Source: Acinetobacter radioresistens DSM 6976 = NBRC 102413 = CIP 103788 (GTDB lineage Bacteria; Pseudomonadota; Gammaproteobacteria; Pseudomonadales; Moraxellaceae). From it: 64,000 nucleotides of DNA. The notes under the pieces are model-generated. The model worked only from the letters and a program-made list of their open reading frames with translations. It was not told the DNA's origin and did not search any database. The stretch is taken from NCBI RefSeq assembly GCF_006757745.1, contig NZ_AP019740.1:682001-746000 (forward strand), given 5' to 3'. Made by a program: the position numbers and the translations under genes. Shown in pieces: positions 35,536 through 45,926 of the stretch; the stretch's first letter is position 1, and each line of letters opens with the position of its first letter.

Positions 35536-36498
35536 TTACTGATCCCGGTCATGCGGATTGCTGATCAGGGCTTTTACTTGTTCCGACATTGGGAAGTTCA
35601 GGTTAATATTTTTTGGTGGAATTGGCTGCTGGAACCACTTTTTATACATATCGTTGATTTCACCAGAGGCATAAGTGGCCTTGATTGCGTCATCAACTAC
35701 CTGTTTAAATTCTTTATCACCTTTACGCAGCATACAGCCATAAACTTCCTGAATCGGTGGTGTACCTACAATCACCCACTTGTCTGGTTCTTTGGCTTTA
35801 GACTTTTCACCAGCCAGCAGAATATCATCCATCATAAAGGCTGCCGCACGGCCGTTTTGCAGCATCAAGAATGAATCAGCATGGTCTTTGGCAGAAATAA
35901 CTTCACCAATCCCCAGTTCCTGTGCATGCTGACGGATATAACGTTCAGAAGTTGTGCCGGCGGTGGTTACGACCTTTTTACCTTTTAAGTCAGAAAAATC
36001 CTTAATACCTGAGTCTTTCGCTGTAAGCAGACGAGAACCAACCTGGAAGAAACCAACTGAAAAGTCGACCTGTTGCTGACGTTCCTTATTGTTGGTGGTT
36101 GAGCCACACTCCAGATCGACGGTACCATTTGAAACTAAAGGAATACGGTTCTGGCTGGTCACCAGGTTATAACGCACTTTCAGATCCGGTTTGTTCAGTT
36201 TCTGCTTGAGAGCTTCTACGACCTTCATTTGCAAGTCATGAGCGTAACCCACCGGCTGGTTTGGATTATCTGCAATATAAGAAAATGGAATAGATGAATC
36301 ACGGTGTCCTAGTACTACAGTGCCAGACTGACGGATTTTCTCCAATGTCCCCGAACCTGCTGAACCTGTATTTGCAGCATTCCCCGATGCAGCATTATTT
36401 TCACTAGCAGGAGCATTATTATTGTTACTACAGGCCACAAGGCCGAGCATCAATGTACTCAGGCACAGCACTGAGGCTGCACGTACTTTATTTGACAT
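35536..36498 (-). CDS. gltI: Glutamate/aspartate-binding protein GltI
   Basis: This is the periplasmic solute-binding subunit, 320 residues. The N-terminus has a lipoprotein signal with lipobox LVAC (cysteine near residue 23) followed by an Asn/Ala/Ser-rich linker, whereas the E. coli GltI is a soluble periplasmic protein. The type-3 SBP domain carries SGTVVLGHRDSSIPFSYI, DLECGSTTNN and KKVVTTAGTTSERYI. It leads gltI-gltJ-gltK-gltL. Substrate assignment to acidic amino acids is by family resemblance. Confidence 0.9.
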   Translation of the reverse strand: MSNKVRAASVLCLSTLMLGLVACSNNNNAPASENNAASGNAANTGSAGSGTLEKIRQSGTVVLGHRDSSIPFSYIADNPNQPVGYAHDLQMKVVEALKQKLNKPDLKVRYNLVTSQNRIPLVSNGTVDLECGSTTNNKERQQQVDFSVGFFQVGSRLLTAKDSGIKDFSDLKGKKVVTTAGTTSERYIRQHAQELGIGEVISAKDHADSFLMLQNGRAAAFMMDDILLAGEKSKAKEPDKWVIVGTPPIQEVYGCMLRKGDKEFKQVVDDAIKATYASGEINDMYKKWFQQPIPPKNINLNFPMSEQVKALISNPHDRDQ

Positions 36499-37000
36499 GG
36501 TAAAACTCCTTTTCTATTGTTGTGAGCTTGCTGTTCCTGCCCAAGATAAACACCTGAATGTTTACCTGTTTTAAACGATTAAATATTTTTATACATCTTT
36601 CAACTTATCTTTTAGCATGTTAATAATCGGTGTGGAAGATATCCACGACTGAAGTTGTAGGGACTTTTATCCAAATGTTTGTAAATAAAAGAAATTATGA
36701 TGAAAAAAGCATCATTTTAAAGGGGTGTGGATGATTAGTTTTACTTACAACTGACGGCTGTAAGAGGAGCTTGATCGTGTATAGCATTTCAACTTTATAC
36801 TCCATTTCTCTCATGATGAGACTGGCTTGTTTTTATGAAGCAGGAAAAATAAAAAACTGTTTTTTCACTTAGAGCTAGAAATACAGATTGTGTATCCTTT
36901 GCAGAGCTTATATGTTGTTTAAAACATTATTTATTTTTGCTGCTTGGATCAAAAATTAATTTGATATTTTTTAATGCGGCCCCAGCATATAGTATTTCAC
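36499..37000. other. Intergenic region between gltI and the AEC carrier
   Basis: About 500 bases containing the divergent promoters. It is AT-rich; I saw no convincing -35/-10 pair, operator palindrome or small open frame, so its regulatory content is unassigned. Confidence 0.4.
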
Positions 37001-37906
37001 ATGACACATATAATTCTGGCCCTTGTTCCGTTGGTTGCATTGATTGCTACGGGCTACCTGTTTAAAAGATATCATTTTTTAAGTACCGAATTCTGGTCAG
37101 GCGCTGAAAAGCTGAATTACTATATCTTGTTTCCGGCGCTGCTGTTTCACACTTTAGCGACTGCAAAAATTGAATTTGACAGTCTGAAAATGCTGCTGGC
37201 GGCAATGTTTATTACAGTGCTGACTGCCACGATTGTCTTGTACCTGCTGCGCTATATAAAACACATTCAGCCTGCCCGCTTTGGCGTACATACACAAAGT
37301 ATTGTCCGTTTTAATACTTACATCGGGCTGGCACTGGTGGCAGCACTGTTTAAACAGGAAGGTATGGCCATACTGGCGGTTCTGCTGGCAGTCTGTATAC
37401 CACTGGTTAATATCATTTCTGTGCTGTCACTGACGTCTAGCGAGCAGATGAGCTTACGACCTGTCATTATTTCTCTGTTGAAGAATCCCTTGATCATGTC
37501 TTGTCTGGTAGGGGCGATCGTAAATGTATTAAAGATTCCTGTCTGGGAAGGAGTATTTAACCTGATCAAACTGTTTTCTGCTGCAAGCCTGCCACTGGGC
37601 CTACTCTGTGTCGGTGCAGCCTTACAGTTTATGGAAATGAAAAAAGATATTCTTACCTTAATGCTGGATACTTTTGCCCGTTTGCTGGTAATGCCGGCGT
37701 TGGCTATAGGAATTTGCTGGTGGATGCAGCTTCCTGTGTTACAAACGCAGATTCTGGTGATTTTTTTCGCATTACCGACAGCCTCGGCAGCTTATATTCT
37801 GACTAAAGTGTTAAAGGGTGATAGTCAGCTTATGGCAGCTGTTATCAGTTTACAGACCTTATGCGCTGCCATAACGTTGCCGCTTGTAATTGCTTGGGTG
37901 ATGTAA
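37001..37906 (+). CDS. AEC family transporter (auxin efflux carrier-like)
   Basis: A protein of about 301 residues with roughly ten hydrophobic helices in two halves. The family pattern ALVPLVALIATGYLFKRY, AEKLNYYILFPALLFHTLA and SAASLPLGLLCVGAAL is typical of AEC carriers that move organic acids or similar solutes. The ATG at 37001 (MTHIILALVPL) is preferred because it begins at the first helix; an ATG at 36974 adds nine residues, and neither has a good ribosome site. The substrate is unknown. Confidence 0.82.
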   Translation: MTHIILALVPLVALIATGYLFKRYHFLSTEFWSGAEKLNYYILFPALLFHTLATAKIEFDSLKMLLAAMFITVLTATIVLYLLRYIKHIQPARFGVHTQSIVRFNTYIGLALVAALFKQEGMAILAVLLAVCIPLVNIISVLSLTSSEQMSLRPVIISLLKNPLIMSCLVGAIVNVLKIPVWEGVFNLIKLFSAASLPLGLLCVGAALQFMEMKKDILTLMLDTFARLLVMPALAIGICWWMQLPVLQTQILVIFFALPTASAAYILTKVLKGDSQLMAAVISLQTLCAAITLPLVIAWVM

Positions 37907-37968
37907 AGTAAAGGATCAGATGATGGACTTTAAATCAGGTATAATTTTTCTTTTGCTGCATTATTCAT

Positions 37969-38997
37969 ATGGCACTTGAATTAAAAAACACGCTTCAGCC
38001 CGATGTCGGGCTTTCACCGCAGCAGAGAAAGCTGAACCGGCTAATTGATAAAATTGAGAAGCAACAGCTTGAACTGAAGCAGTGGCAGCAGGCGCAGGAA
38101 CAGATTCAGCAATATACCCGTCAGACTTTAATGCCGGTCTATCAAGAGTTGCATGCAGTGCTGTTTCAACAATTGGAACAGCTATGGAAACATTTGCATG
38201 AGGCAGAATTCTCCAAGGCAGAGGCAACGCAACTGGATGTTAAAATTCAGTATCTTGCAGCTTACTTAAAAAACTCTCAATCTTTATCAAGGCAGCAAAC
38301 CGAGATTATTGACGACATTTATAATTACTATCAACAGCATATTGAACATACGCAAGCCAGAAAAAATAGAAAGCAAAGTGCAGAGGAAATAGAGCTATTT
38401 TTTGATGAAGAAAATAATTCGGAACAGATAGCATCTGAAGATTTTGAAGAATGGGATAGCGAAAAGTACAGCCAGACACGAGAGCAAGCCAAGCTTAAAC
38501 GCCAGCAGGAAAAACTGGAGCAGGCTACAAAGCTGGCCGAGCAGTCTTTAAAAACAGTGTACTTAAAAATTGCTGCAACTATTCACCCAGACCGTGAACC
38601 GGATGAAAGCAAAAAAGTTGAAAAGACTGAGTTACTGCAGCGAGCGAATGAGGCTTATGCAGCGCAGGATTTGTTTTATTTACTGAAACTGCAAATCCAG
38701 ATTGAGCAGAATCGGGGTACTTCACAAAAGGGTCTAAGTGCGGAACAAATGAAGTTTTACCAATTGGCCTTAGATCTGCAAAGTCAAAAGTTGGATGATC
38801 AGATAGAAGAAATTATTCAATCATTGAGCTGGAATAAAAAAGCATATATAGGCAAAGTGAAAATTACAGATTTATATAAGCAGGTAGATGCGGATACTTC
38901 AGCAATGAAAAAGCAGTTAAAAGGGGAAAAGGAACGGTTGAAGTATATGAAGAAGATGAGTGGGGTAGAGATGTTGATGGAGAATGGAGTGCTTTAA
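37969..38997 (+). CDS. J-domain (DnaJ-like) protein
   Basis: A 342-residue soluble protein, mostly helical. The first 180 residues are rich in Gln/Lys/Glu with coiled-coil character, and an acidic patch (EEIELFFDEENN) lies near residue 140-150. A J domain appears near residues 195-240: LKTVYLKIAATIHPDREPDESKK, holding the HPD signature, then LLQRANEAYAAQDLFYLL. The J domain suggests it recruits Hsp70 (DnaK) to a client held by the N-terminal region. It lies just upstream of the CBASS-like pair. The client is unknown. Confidence 0.75.
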   Translation: MALELKNTLQPDVGLSPQQRKLNRLIDKIEKQQLELKQWQQAQEQIQQYTRQTLMPVYQELHAVLFQQLEQLWKHLHEAEFSKAEATQLDVKIQYLAAYLKNSQSLSRQQTEIIDDIYNYYQQHIEHTQARKNRKQSAEEIELFFDEENNSEQIASEDFEEWDSEKYSQTREQAKLKRQQEKLEQATKLAEQSLKTVYLKIAATIHPDREPDESKKVEKTELLQRANEAYAAQDLFYLLKLQIQIEQNRGTSQKGLSAEQMKFYQLALDLQSQKLDDQIEEIIQSLSWNKKAYIGKVKITDLYKQVDADTSAMKKQLKGEKERLKYMKKMSGVEMLMENGVL

Positions 38998-39279
38998 TGC
39001 GTTTCTTCCTCTCTTGCGCACTCAGAATATATTTTGAGGATACTCATTACTTGCGCTTCGTTTTAAAGCATTACTTTAAAGCTTGCTCAGGATAGGGAAC
39101 ATCCATTGTGAAAGCTATGCAGGAATAAAATTAAATTACGTTCTCTTTCTGTAGAATATATTAAATTTTATAAAAAACAGTGGTATAGTGAATATTGTAA
39201 AAAAATGATGATTTATTGTTGAAAAAATGTATTAAGCCCATATTTATAAAAAATGTACGCAGGAATAAGAGATATAAAA
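38998..39279. other. Intergenic leader of the CBASS-like pair
   Basis: The 282 bases before the nucleotidyltransferase gene change from normal to very AT-rich at about 39120. A TATAGT (about 39184) is a possible -10. The 10-base string GCAGGAATAA occurs twice (about 39118 and 39258). No open frame of note was found. It may hold the left boundary of the inserted module. Confidence 0.4.
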
Positions 39280-40287
39280 ATGGCTAGTACGATTAATGGT
39301 GCGCTTAATGAATTAGTACAAGATAAAGTTAATTTATTGAAAAGTCGCACTGATGCTGGCAGAAGAAGTCGAGATCATTTGCTTGCACAAATAAAGTTAT
39401 TAAATGCAAATAGTGCAGAAAAGTTAGATTTTGCTGAAACCTACAATTTGCCATTTGGCTCTTTTTCTAGAAGAACTAAAGTGAAGCCACTTGATGATAT
39501 TGATCAAATGATTGGTTTGAATGGTGGAAAATTCGTATGGAATGAAGCTAGTAATTATGATGAAGCCATTATTTCGATTAGTAATCCATCGGACAAAGGC
39601 ATTTGGTCACAACTTTTGAATGATGACGATACTTTGAGTCCTATTAAAGTTCTTAATAGATTTAAAAGGATGCTAAGTAATATGAGTGGCTATCAAAATC
39701 CTCAATTAAATAGACGTCAGCAGGCAGTCACATTTCAAATGACCAGTAATGAATGGAACTTCGATTTAGTTCCATGTTTTTATACTCAAAGTGGAGTCTA
39801 TTTAATCCCAAGTGGTAATGGAAATTATTGGATGCAAACGGATCCAAGAAAGGATCAAACTCTAGCAACAGAAGTGAATCAAAAATACAATGGGCAAATT
39901 TTAGAAATTATTCGCTTAATCAAATATTGGAATAAGATAGATAGAAAGACTTCGATCCCCTCATCTTATTTACTAGAAGTTATGCTTCTAAATTTTTATA
40001 AGAATAGATCTAATATTTGGCAACCATGTGGAACGTTGCAAGTTGAAGTACAACAATGTCTGAATTACATAAAAGATAATATCTATTATGATGTGACCGA
40101 TCCCAAAGGTATTGAAGGTAATATCAATCGCTTGGATAGAGATCTTCAAAATAAAATTTATGTACGCACTAGTAATGACCTAGAGAATATTCAGAATGGT
40201 AATTACTATGAAGATATTGGGGAAAAAGAGAAAGCTTTCGAGTATTGGGAAAACGTATTGGGTTCATTTTTTCCTGCTTATGGGTGA
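39280..40287 (+). CDS. CBASS CD-NTase (SMODS nucleotidyltransferase)
   Basis: CD-NTases make cyclic oligonucleotide signals when phage infection is sensed. This 335-residue protein has the Pol-beta-like core: PFGSFSRRTKVKPLDDID with Gly60-Ser61, and Asp73 and Asp75 of the metal motif, and a third acidic residue Asp162 in WNFDLVPCF. The start is placed at ATG 39280 (MASTINGALNELVQDKVNL), typical of the family, rather than ATG 39253. The C-terminal helical lobe (about 180-330) is OAS-like. The next gene, five bases on, encodes a membrane effector. The nucleotide product cannot be predicted from sequence. Confidence 0.85.
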   Translation: MASTINGALNELVQDKVNLLKSRTDAGRRSRDHLLAQIKLLNANSAEKLDFAETYNLPFGSFSRRTKVKPLDDIDQMIGLNGGKFVWNEASNYDEAIISISNPSDKGIWSQLLNDDDTLSPIKVLNRFKRMLSNMSGYQNPQLNRRQQAVTFQMTSNEWNFDLVPCFYTQSGVYLIPSGNGNYWMQTDPRKDQTLATEVNQKYNGQILEIIRLIKYWNKIDRKTSIPSSYLLEVMLLNFYKNRSNIWQPCGTLQVEVQQCLNYIKDNIYYDVTDPKGIEGNINRLDRDLQNKIYVRTSNDLENIQNGNYYEDIGEKEKAFEYWENVLGSFFPAYG

Positions 40288-40292
40288 GTTAG

Positions 40293-41186
40293 ATGTCTAA
40301 TATCTTATATAAGCAGAATTTAGAAGAAAATCTAAGATTATTAGCTGCTCAGAGACAAAGTTATAATGAGGCTAAGTTATATCGATCAGGTTATCGAATT
40401 TTGGTCTTTGTGCCATTTTTAATAAGCTTCTTAGTTCTTAATTCTTATATTGATGCAACAGATCAATATTCTGTTTTACGTTTCTTGATAGATCTATTTG
40501 TTTTAGTAATGGGAGGTTTTTTGATGAAAAAATCTTCTCAATACCAAATTTTGGGTGCAAATATACAGCAAAAATTTGACACTAATATTTTTGACTTATC
40601 CTTTGAATGGAAAATTAAACAAGATAAAACTGAAATAGAGCACCTATATTGCAAGCATAAAAAAGATGAAAATATCGAAAAGCTTCGCAATTGGTATAAC
40701 GATGAAATTCAAAATTTAACTTACCCGAAAGATATATTGGCGGCTCAAAAACAGAATCTATTTTGGACGGATTCAGTGCGTAAAGATTACATACTTTTTA
40801 ATGTATTGATTTTTATAAGCTTACTAATTTTTATTGCATTAAGTATATTCATGTTTATCACTTACAGTGAATATCCAATGTGGAAGAAAATTTATGAAAT
40901 CTTTGTAATATTATTATCGTTGTATTTTTTCTTAGGAGAAAATATTTTAAGTAATTATAAGACCATTGTATTGTTAGAAAATGCTAATAAGAAATTTAGT
41001 GCTTTACAAAAGCATATAGTGGATTCAGATGACCCTAAGTGTATTAATAACATGTTAAAAGATATCCAAGAAGAGATATTTGAGTATCGGCAGCACGGTG
41101 TATCAGTTCCAAATTATTATGATCGGATGAAAAAATTTAAGCTTGAATCTAGTTCTAGACGTATTATTAGAGACTTATTTAACTAA
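40293..41186 (+). CDS. S-4TM family putative pore-forming CBASS effector
   Basis: A 297-residue protein with four transmembrane helices in two pairs (residues about 34-52, 61-78, 168-190 and 200-217) separated by a charged cytoplasmic segment of about 90 residues, and a soluble C-terminal tail. This matches the SMODS-associated 4TM effector described computationally by Burroughs and colleagues. In CBASS, binding of the cyclic nucleotide would trigger membrane disruption and abortive infection. The ATG at 40293 lies five bases after the CD-NTase stop, with a GGTGAG ribosome site inside the upstream gene, so the two are co-translated. The ligand-binding site is not obvious. Confidence 0.8.
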   Translation: MSNILYKQNLEENLRLLAAQRQSYNEAKLYRSGYRILVFVPFLISFLVLNSYIDATDQYSVLRFLIDLFVLVMGGFLMKKSSQYQILGANIQQKFDTNIFDLSFEWKIKQDKTEIEHLYCKHKKDENIEKLRNWYNDEIQNLTYPKDILAAQKQNLFWTDSVRKDYILFNVLIFISLLIFIALSIFMFITYSEYPMWKKIYEIFVILLSLYFFLGENILSNYKTIVLLENANKKFSALQKHIVDSDDPKCINNMLKDIQEEIFEYRQHGVSVPNYYDRMKKFKLESSSRRIIRDLFN

Positions 41187-41215
41187 AAAAATCCCCTCAA
41201 TTATGAGGGGATTTT
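41187..41215. terminator. Bidirectional terminator between CBASS effector and valS
   Basis: Stem AAAATCCCCTC / GAGGGGATTTT with a short AATTAT loop. A/T runs on both sides allow it to end the effector gene (plus) and the convergent valS gene (minus). Confidence 0.85.
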
Positions 41216-41244
41216 AGCTTTATTTTTAATAATTTAGCAATAAA

Positions 41245-44136
41245 TTAAAGCGCCGCAATCTGCTCCATATTCGCTTTAATCTTCGCTAACTGATCAGCAA
41301 ATTCAGCAAGTTTCACTTTCTCGCCTTCAACCACAGCAGCAGGTGCTTTCGCTACAAAACCTTCGTTTGCAAGTTTAGTTGCAATTTGGTCATGTTGCTT
41401 TTGAACCTTGTCTAAGTCTTTTTGTAGACGACCCAATTCCGCTTTAGGATCAATTAAGCCCTTCATTGGAACGAATACAGATACATGACCGACTACAGAT
41501 GAAGAAGACAATGGTGGTTGTTCGCCATCAGTTAAGAATGTAATGCTCTCAACTTTTGCCAATGCTTTAAACAACGGCTCAATACGGTCAATACGTGCTT
41601 TTTCAGCATCAGTAGTATTTTGCAGAAGAACAGGCAACAAACGCGCATTCCCTAAACCCATCTCACCACGGATGTTACGAACCGCACCAATCAAACCTTG
41701 AAGCCATTGCATATCTGCTTCAGCTTGGTCATTGATAAGTGCTTGGTCAGCAACAGGGTACTGTGCAAGCATAATCGTTTCGCCCGAAATGTTAAGTTTC
41801 GGTGCAAGCGTTTGCCAGATTTCTTCTGTCAAATACGGCATTAACGGATGTGCAAGACGTAAAGACGCTTCCATCACCGCAAGAAGAACACGACGAACTT
41901 CAGCTTTACGCTCATCAGATACGTTCGCATCGTTCAATACTGGTTTAGTTAACTCTACATACCAGTCGCAGTATTCGTTCCAAATGAACTCGTAAATCGC
42001 TTGCGCAGCCAAGTCTAAACGGTAGGTTGCAAATGCTGTTTGCACTGCTTGTTCCGCTTTTTGCAGACGGCTTACGATCCACTGTTCAGGCAATTCCCAA
42101 AGGTCTTGACGTGCTTCTGAACCAATGGTTTGACCTTCGACATTCATCATCACGAAACGCGTTGCGTTCCAGATCTTGTTGGCAAAGTTACGGTAGCCTT
42201 CAACACGCTTCATGTCGAACTTGATGTCACGTCCGGTGTTGGCAAGCGCACAGAATGTGAAACGAACTGCGTCAGTACCGTAAGCTTGAATACCTTCGGG
42301 GAATTCTTTACGCGTCGATTTTTCAATCTTCGCCGCTTGTTTCGGGTTCATCAAACCTGTAGTACGTTTTTGTACCAAAGTTTCAAGATCCACACCGTCA
42401 ATCAAGTCTAATGGGTCAAGTACGTTACCCTTAGATTTAGACATCTTCTGACCTTCGCCATCACGTACCAGACCATGTACATACACAGTTTTGAACGGCA
42501 CCTGAGGCGTACCATCTTCATTTTTCATGAAGTGCATGGTCAGCATGATCATGCGGGCAACCCAGAAGAAGATGATGTCGAAACCTGTCACCAGTACATC
42601 AGTCGGGTGGAAAGTATTTAAGAAATAGTTGGCTTTATCTTTGGCTTCATCGCCAGTCCAGCCTAAAGTCGAGAATGTCCAAAGACCAGATGAGAACCAG
42701 GTATCCAGTACATCTTCGTCTTGGTCTAACTGAACATCGGCAGGGATATTATTTTTTGCTCGAACTTCTGCTTCATCACGGCCCACATAGACATTGCCTT
42801 CAGCATCGTACCAGGCCGGAATACGGTGACCCCACCACAGTTGACGCGAGATACACCAGTCTTGAATGTTGTTCATCCACGCCATGTACATATTGCTGTA
42901 CTGCTCAGGAACAAACTTGATCCGACCGTCTTGCACTGCTTCGATGGCCGGCTTCGCAAGAGGGGCAATTTTTACATACCATTGGTCAGTCAGCAATGGC
43001 TCAACAATAACGCCTGAACGGTCACCACGTGGTGCTTTGAGGTCATAAGGCTGAATCTGGTCTAACCAGCCTTCGGCTTCGGCGTGTGCAACCAGTTTCT
43101 TACGTGCTTCAAAACGCTCTAGACCAATATAATCTGCTGGGGCAGGGATGGTTTTAGAAATTTGTTCCCCAGCTTTGGCAATATATTCAAACTCAGCCAG
43201 TACTTCTGCATTTTTGTTGAAGATATTGATAATGGGCAGTTCGCAGCGCTTGCCTACTTCATAGTCATTGAAGTCATGTGCAGGGGTGATTTTTACGCAG
43301 CCGGTCCCAAAATCTTTTTCTACATATTCATCGGCAACCACAGGTACTAAACGGCCAGTAATCGGTAATACGATATTTTTACCAATCAGGTGCGCATAGC
43401 GTTCATCTTCAGGATGTACAGCAACTGCCGTATCACCCAGTAGGGTTTCTGGACGTGTGGTGGCGACCACTAGGTAATCATGGCCGTCTTGGGTACGCAG
43501 CGTTTTATCTTCAAAGAAATATTTAAAGTGCCAGAGAGAACCTTTTTCCTCAACCGATTCAACTTCAAGATCAGACAGGGCCGTTTGCAGTTTCGGGTCC
43601 CAGTTCACCAGACGTTTACCACGGTAGATCAGGCCTTCTTCATGCAGTTTTACGAAGACTTCTTTAACTGCATTGGATAAACCGTCATCCATGGTAAAGC
43701 GTTCACGTGACCAGTCCACCGAAGAACCCAGACGACGGATCTGACGGGTAATATTGCCACCAGACTGTTCTTTCCATTCCCAGACTTTCTCGATGAACTT
43801 GTCACGGCCCAGGTCATGACGGCTAATATTTTGTGCTGCCAGCTGGCGCTCAACCACCATTTGGGTTGCGATACCAGCATGGTCCGTACCTGGCTGCCAA
43901 AGTGTATTTTTACCTGACATACGGTTATAGCGAGTCAGGGCATCCATAATGGCATTATTAAAACCATGACCCATGTGCAAGCTACCAGTGACATTTGGCG
44001 GCGGAATCATAATACAGAATGACTCACCTTTTTCAGATGGCTTGAAATAGCCACGCTCTTCCCAGGTCTGGTACCATTTTTTCTCGATCTCGGTTGGATC
44101 GTAGGTTGTTGCAATATTCTGAGCTGAATCGGTCAT
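41245..44136 (-). CDS. valS: Valyl-tRNA synthetase
   Basis: A 963-residue class I synthetase that charges tRNA-Val and edits Thr-tRNA-Val. The HIGH motif is seen as [13 protein letters not shown] (residue about 50) and KMSKS as [11 protein letters not shown]; the CP1 editing domain includes [17 protein letters not shown]. The C-terminal coiled-coil arm, ending [10 protein letters not shown], is present. Length is normal. It is transcribed alone toward the CBASS-like module, from which it is separated by a shared terminator. Confidence 0.97.
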   Translation of the reverse strand: MTDSAQNIATTYDPTEIEKKWYQTWEERGYFKPSEKGESFCIMIPPPNVTGSLHMGHGFNNAIMDALTRYNRMSGKNTLWQPGTDHAGIATQMVVERQLAAQNISRHDLGRDKFIEKVWEWKEQSGGNITRQIRRLGSSVDWSRERFTMDDGLSNAVKEVFVKLHEEGLIYRGKRLVNWDPKLQTALSDLEVESVEEKGSLWHFKYFFEDKTLRTQDGHDYLVVATTRPETLLGDTAVAVHPEDERYAHLIGKNIVLPITGRLVPVVADEYVEKDFGTGCVKITPAHDFNDYEVGKRCELPIINIFNKNAEVLAEFEYIAKAGEQISKTIPAPADYIGLERFEARKKLVAHAEAEGWLDQIQPYDLKAPRGDRSGVIVEPLLTDQWYVKIAPLAKPAIEAVQDGRIKFVPEQYSNMYMAWMNNIQDWCISRQLWWGHRIPAWYDAEGNVYVGRDEAEVRAKNNIPADVQLDQDEDVLDTWFSSGLWTFSTLGWTGDEAKDKANYFLNTFHPTDVLVTGFDIIFFWVARMIMLTMHFMKNEDGTPQVPFKTVYVHGLVRDGEGQKMSKSKGNVLDPLDLIDGVDLETLVQKRTTGLMNPKQAAKIEKSTRKEFPEGIQAYGTDAVRFTFCALANTGRDIKFDMKRVEGYRNFANKIWNATRFVMMNVEGQTIGSEARQDLWELPEQWIVSRLQKAEQAVQTAFATYRLDLAAQAIYEFIWNEYCDWYVELTKPVLNDANVSDERKAEVRRVLLAVMEASLRLAHPLMPYLTEEIWQTLAPKLNISGETIMLAQYPVADQALINDQAEADMQWLQGLIGAVRNIRGEMGLGNARLLPVLLQNTTDAEKARIDRIEPLFKALAKVESITFLTDGEQPPLSSSSVVGHVSVFVPMKGLIDPKAELGRLQKDLDKVQKQHDQIATKLANEGFVAKAPAAVVEGEKVKLAEFADQLAKIKANMEQIAAL

Positions 44137-44335
44137 AGTTTTAAGAGATCAAAAGCCAATAAAAAATTGTACTCATTGTAGCAAAAAAATATCTGTTTTT
44201 AATGCAGTAAAACCCGACAAATAATTTTGTATTTATGCTGAAACACGGTAGATTTAAGCTGCTTTAAGGCCGTATCGAGGTCTTTAAGCATTCAGATAAA
44301 AAATATAAGTAGTGAAAAATAAGGAAACAACCTTC

Positions 44336-45013
44336 ATGAGCTATGCTGTATTTCTCAAATTGAGTGAATCCTCTTACAGCCGTTTTGAAGTTATTCGCAT
44401 GCAGTTAAATGCCGGGGTAAAAGCAAGTCAGGCTGAAATGCTGGGTGGGGTACTCAGCGAAATTGCCTGTGAAATTATTGAGCAGGCCTTTAGCGAACTG
44501 ATTTTAAAGCAGGTCAATAGCATAAACGCTGAGGATACAAAAGAAATTAAAGAAAACCGGCAGGTGGTCAGGCAGATACTGGAAACTTTACGTAAATACC
44601 TGCCTTGGGCGATTTCATTTTTTAGTAATGAGCGCCTGCTGCCACTGGTCAACTATTTTGCAGGACTGATCTGTGAACATGACCGGCAAATCTGGATCCG
44701 CTATGACGTACATATACAGCTCATGCAGGATGTACTGGAGACCGTTGAACAGATTCGTGCAGGCCAGCTGAGTGCAGTGCCACGAGCTTTTGCCTTGCTT
44801 ATTCATATTATTGATCTTGGCGTGACCTGCCTGATCCGTGAACCGAAGAAGCAGCTTAAATTTAATGTATTTATCGACAAGACCTTAAGTGGCGTAATTC
44901 ATATGACTACCCATTTAGGCTATAAACGTCTGGAAAAAATTGGGACTCAGCTCCAAAAGGAACAGGCCAATGCATATATTGAACATTTCATGGGCTTTAT
45001 GCAAAAAGCCTGA
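44336..45013 (+). CDS. Hypothetical helical protein
   Basis: A protein of about 225 residues, predicted almost wholly alpha-helical and soluble. It starts MSYAVFLKLSESSYSRFEVIRM and has no signal peptide; it contains hydrophobic stretches (ALLIHIIDLGVTCL) too short or amphipathic to call membrane segments with confidence. The ATG at 44336 has AAGGA 12 bases upstream; a GTG at 44312 is an alternative. It precedes an SDR gene by about 40 bases, so the two may be co-transcribed. I do not recognise the family. Confidence 0.7.
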   Translation: MSYAVFLKLSESSYSRFEVIRMQLNAGVKASQAEMLGGVLSEIACEIIEQAFSELILKQVNSINAEDTKEIKENRQVVRQILETLRKYLPWAISFFSNERLLPLVNYFAGLICEHDRQIWIRYDVHIQLMQDVLETVEQIRAGQLSAVPRAFALLIHIIDLGVTCLIREPKKQLKFNVFIDKTLSGVIHMTTHLGYKRLEKIGTQLQKEQANAYIEHFMGFMQKA

Positions 45014-45054
45014 TAAAAAGTTGTTAACTGACCAGGAATAAAAGGCAGAGAAAA

Positions 45055-45858
45055 ATGGTAAGTCCGCAATTAAATAATAAAATCGTCTGGATCACTGGCG
45101 CATCTTCAGGCCTGGGTAAGGCGCTGGCACAAGAATGTGCAGCATTAGGAGCAAAGCTGGTCCTGAGCGCGCGCCGTTATGATGAGCTGGAAAAAGTTCG
45201 TCTGGCTTTGCCAAATGCGCAAGATCATCTGGTTGTTCCTATGGATATAACAGATGAAAGTCAGGTACGTCATGCTTATGATCAGGTATTGGCTGCTAAA
45301 GGCCGCATTGACTGGCTCATCAATAATGCAGGCCTCAGCCAGCGCGCCTTGATTCAGGATACCACCATGCAGACCGAACGTGCCATCATGGAAGTCGATT
45401 ATTTCTCACAGGTATTTCTGACCAAAACAGTCTTGCCCACTTTTATCCAGCAGAAGTCTGGACAGATTGCCTTTGTCTCAAGTGTAGCAGGACTACTGGG
45501 TACTCAGTATCGCGCGTCCTATTCGGCGGCCAAGGGAGCAATCCATATGTGGGCCAATAGTCTGCGTGCTGAAGTTGCTCAGGAGGGTATAGGCGTTTCT
45601 GTAATTTTCCCCGGTTTTGTGAAAACCAATGTGTCATTTAATGCCTTAAATGGAGAAGGCAAGCCACAAGGTCATCAGGATGAAGCAATAGAAAATGGTC
45701 TGGAACCACAACAGTTTGCCAAAATTACGGTTGAGGCCTTATTGGCTGGGGAAGAATATATTGTCGTAGGAGGCCACAAGGAAAAGCTGGGCGTACTGGT
45801 ATCTCGCCTATCACCCAAACTGCTATATAAAATGATCCGTAAAATGAAAGTAAAGTGA
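45055..45858 (+). CDS. SDR family NAD(P)-dependent oxidoreductase
   Basis: A 267-residue short-chain dehydrogenase/reductase. The cofactor motif TGASSGLGKALA, NNAG motif (INNAGLSQRA), the catalytic Ser (FVSSVAGLLG) and YxxxK (YSAAKGAI) are all present. The C-terminus (LSPKLLYKMIRKMKVK) is basic and amphipathic, as in members such as DHRS7-like reductases that associate with membrane. The substrate is not known. It follows the hypothetical helical protein in the same direction. Confidence 0.88.
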   Translation: MVSPQLNNKIVWITGASSGLGKALAQECAALGAKLVLSARRYDELEKVRLALPNAQDHLVVPMDITDESQVRHAYDQVLAAKGRIDWLINNAGLSQRALIQDTTMQTERAIMEVDYFSQVFLTKTVLPTFIQQKSGQIAFVSSVAGLLGTQYRASYSAAKGAIHMWANSLRAEVAQEGIGVSVIFPGFVKTNVSFNALNGEGKPQGHQDEAIENGLEPQQFAKITVEALLAGEEYIVVGGHKEKLGVLVSRLSPKLLYKMIRKMKVK

Positions 45859-45926
45859 TCTGTGCTTTTTTTTGGAGGGCTGGGGGAGAACTGCAAACCC
45901 TGTTCAGTCCCCCTGCTAAAAATGAC

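Noticed and set aside
39118-39268. GCAGGAATAA direct repeat as an attachment or target-site duplication flanking the CBASS module
   Set aside because: Both copies lie on the left side of the module, only about 140 bases apart; no copy was found on the right.
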